Shown here: one piece after another, positions 5,801 to 6,204 of the stretch
How the letters are laid out: each line of letters begins with the position of its first letter
Numbering within the stretch: the stretch's first letter is position 1
Source: CAYLOP01 sp964385305
GTDB taxonomy: Bacteria; Chloroflexota; Anaerolineae; Anaerolineales; E44-bin32
Length of the DNA stretch: 6,204 nt
Assembly (NCBI GenBank): GCA_964385305.1
Contig: CAYLOP010000173.1
Span: 1 to 6,204 of the forward strand
Reading direction: 5' to 3'
Position numbers and translations under genes: made by a program
Notes under the pieces: model-generated
What the model was told of the DNA's origin: nothing
What the model saw: only the letters and a program-made list of their open reading frames with translations
Database searches by the model: none

Positions 5801-6204
5801 ATGTTCACAACGACTTCCGATGGGATCGAACTCTATTACGAGACTTTTGGGCAGAGGAGTGACCCTCCGCTTCTTCTTTTGCATGGACTCGGAGCCGATC
5901 ATCAGATGTGGCACCCACAGCTATCGGCATTCCCTGCTGCAGGCTATTTCGTGATCGCCCCTGATATGCGCAATCATGGAAAGTCATCGCAAGCGGAGAT
6001 CTTTAGGTTGAAGGATTGTGCCCGCGACATGTACGAGCTCTTAGGCGCGCTAAAGATCGAGCGCGCTTTCGTTGTGGGTGTGAGCATGGGAGGGCTCATC
6101 GCTCAGCGTATCGCTTGCGATTATCCCCAGGTGGTTCAGGCGCTTATCGTCGTCGATAGCTTCAGCGGCGTTCGTAATCTGACTGAAAGATTCAACGCTT
6201 GGCT
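5801..6204 (+). CDS. Alpha/beta-fold hydrolase, partial at right edge
   Basis: The first 134 residues are visible, then the window ends. The opening FTTTSDGIELYYETFG leads to the oxyanion loop LLLLHGLGADHQMW (residues 24-37). This is followed by VIAPDMRNHGKS (51-62) and the nucleophile elbow VVGVSMGG with Ser95, in the style of 3-oxoadipate enol-lactonase (PcaD) and related hydrolases. The catalytic Asp and His lie beyond the edge, so the specificity is open. ATG 5801 comes 6 bases after the toroid protein stop. A GGAGG at 5778-5782 is too distant (18 bases) to be a good ribosome site, so coupling to upstream translation is likely. Apart from the fold it has little in common with the hydrolase at 3423. 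Confidence 0.9.
   Translation, partial: MFTTTSDGIELYYETFGQRSDPPLLLLHGLGADHQMWHPQLSAFPAAGYFVIAPDMRNHGKSSQAEIFRLKDCARDMYELLGALKIERAFVVGVSMGGLIAQRIACDYPQVVQALIVVDSFSGVRNLTERFNAW

Noticed and set aside
1..6204. Search by eye for CRISPR arrays, tRNA or rRNA genes, insertion sequences, toxin-antitoxin or phage genes
   Set aside because: No repeat-spacer pattern, no tRNA cloverleaf, no transposase motif and no defence-type domain was found.

Overview
The window looks like ordinary bacterial chromosome, roughly 53-55% GC by eye, with short intergenic gaps, few strong Shine-Dalgarno sites and mostly single-domain metabolic or hypothetical genes. My best guess at the host is Chloroflexota (Anaerolineae-like). 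This rests on the gene mixture: a PadR regulator paired with an 'LYPRxFR' membrane protein, a protein with three Cys-x-Cys pairs, and a terpene-cyclase-like toroid protein. It is an inference, not a proof. TGA is used as a normal stop.

Left part (1-1353, minus strand): a two-gene unit made of a PadR-family repressor (914-1279) and, overlapping its stop codon as TAATG, a multi-pass membrane protein that runs off the left edge (1-914). Upstream of padR is a good sigma70-type promoter (TTGACT, 16-bp spacer, TAATAT). A perfect 21-bp palindrome abuts and overlaps the -10 box, a clear autoregulation layout. The start of the membrane gene at 914 adds 100 residues to the obvious internal ATG at 614.

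Middle part (1354-2737, plus strand): after a roughly 250-bp stretch without a convincing gene comes a 233-residue protein with three Cys-x-Cys pairs and a C-terminal end resembling V4R/ATC-hydrolase-type domains (1610-2311). The following 426 bp holds no intact gene. It does contain a minus-strand reading frame of 115 codons broken by one TAG, which may be a decayed gene.

Right part (2738-6204, plus strand): an RluA-type pseudouridine synthase (2738-3385), an alpha/beta hydrolase with a complete catalytic triad (3423-4304), and a 5'-truncated CPBP-type membrane protease that keeps all three catalytic motifs but has no usable start (4362-4670). A probable Rho-independent terminator follows (4711-4735). 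A new promoter with an imperfect palindrome then precedes a 326-residue squalene-cyclase-like toroid protein without the DxDD cyclase acid motif (4814-5794), and six bases after it a second alpha/beta hydrolase that is cut by the right edge (5801-6204).

There is no defence, secretion or mobile system here. No single new multi-gene system can be demonstrated. The most noteworthy items are the PadR operator and membrane-protein unit, the Cys-x-Cys protein, the toroid plus hydrolase pair, and the truncated CPBP gene.
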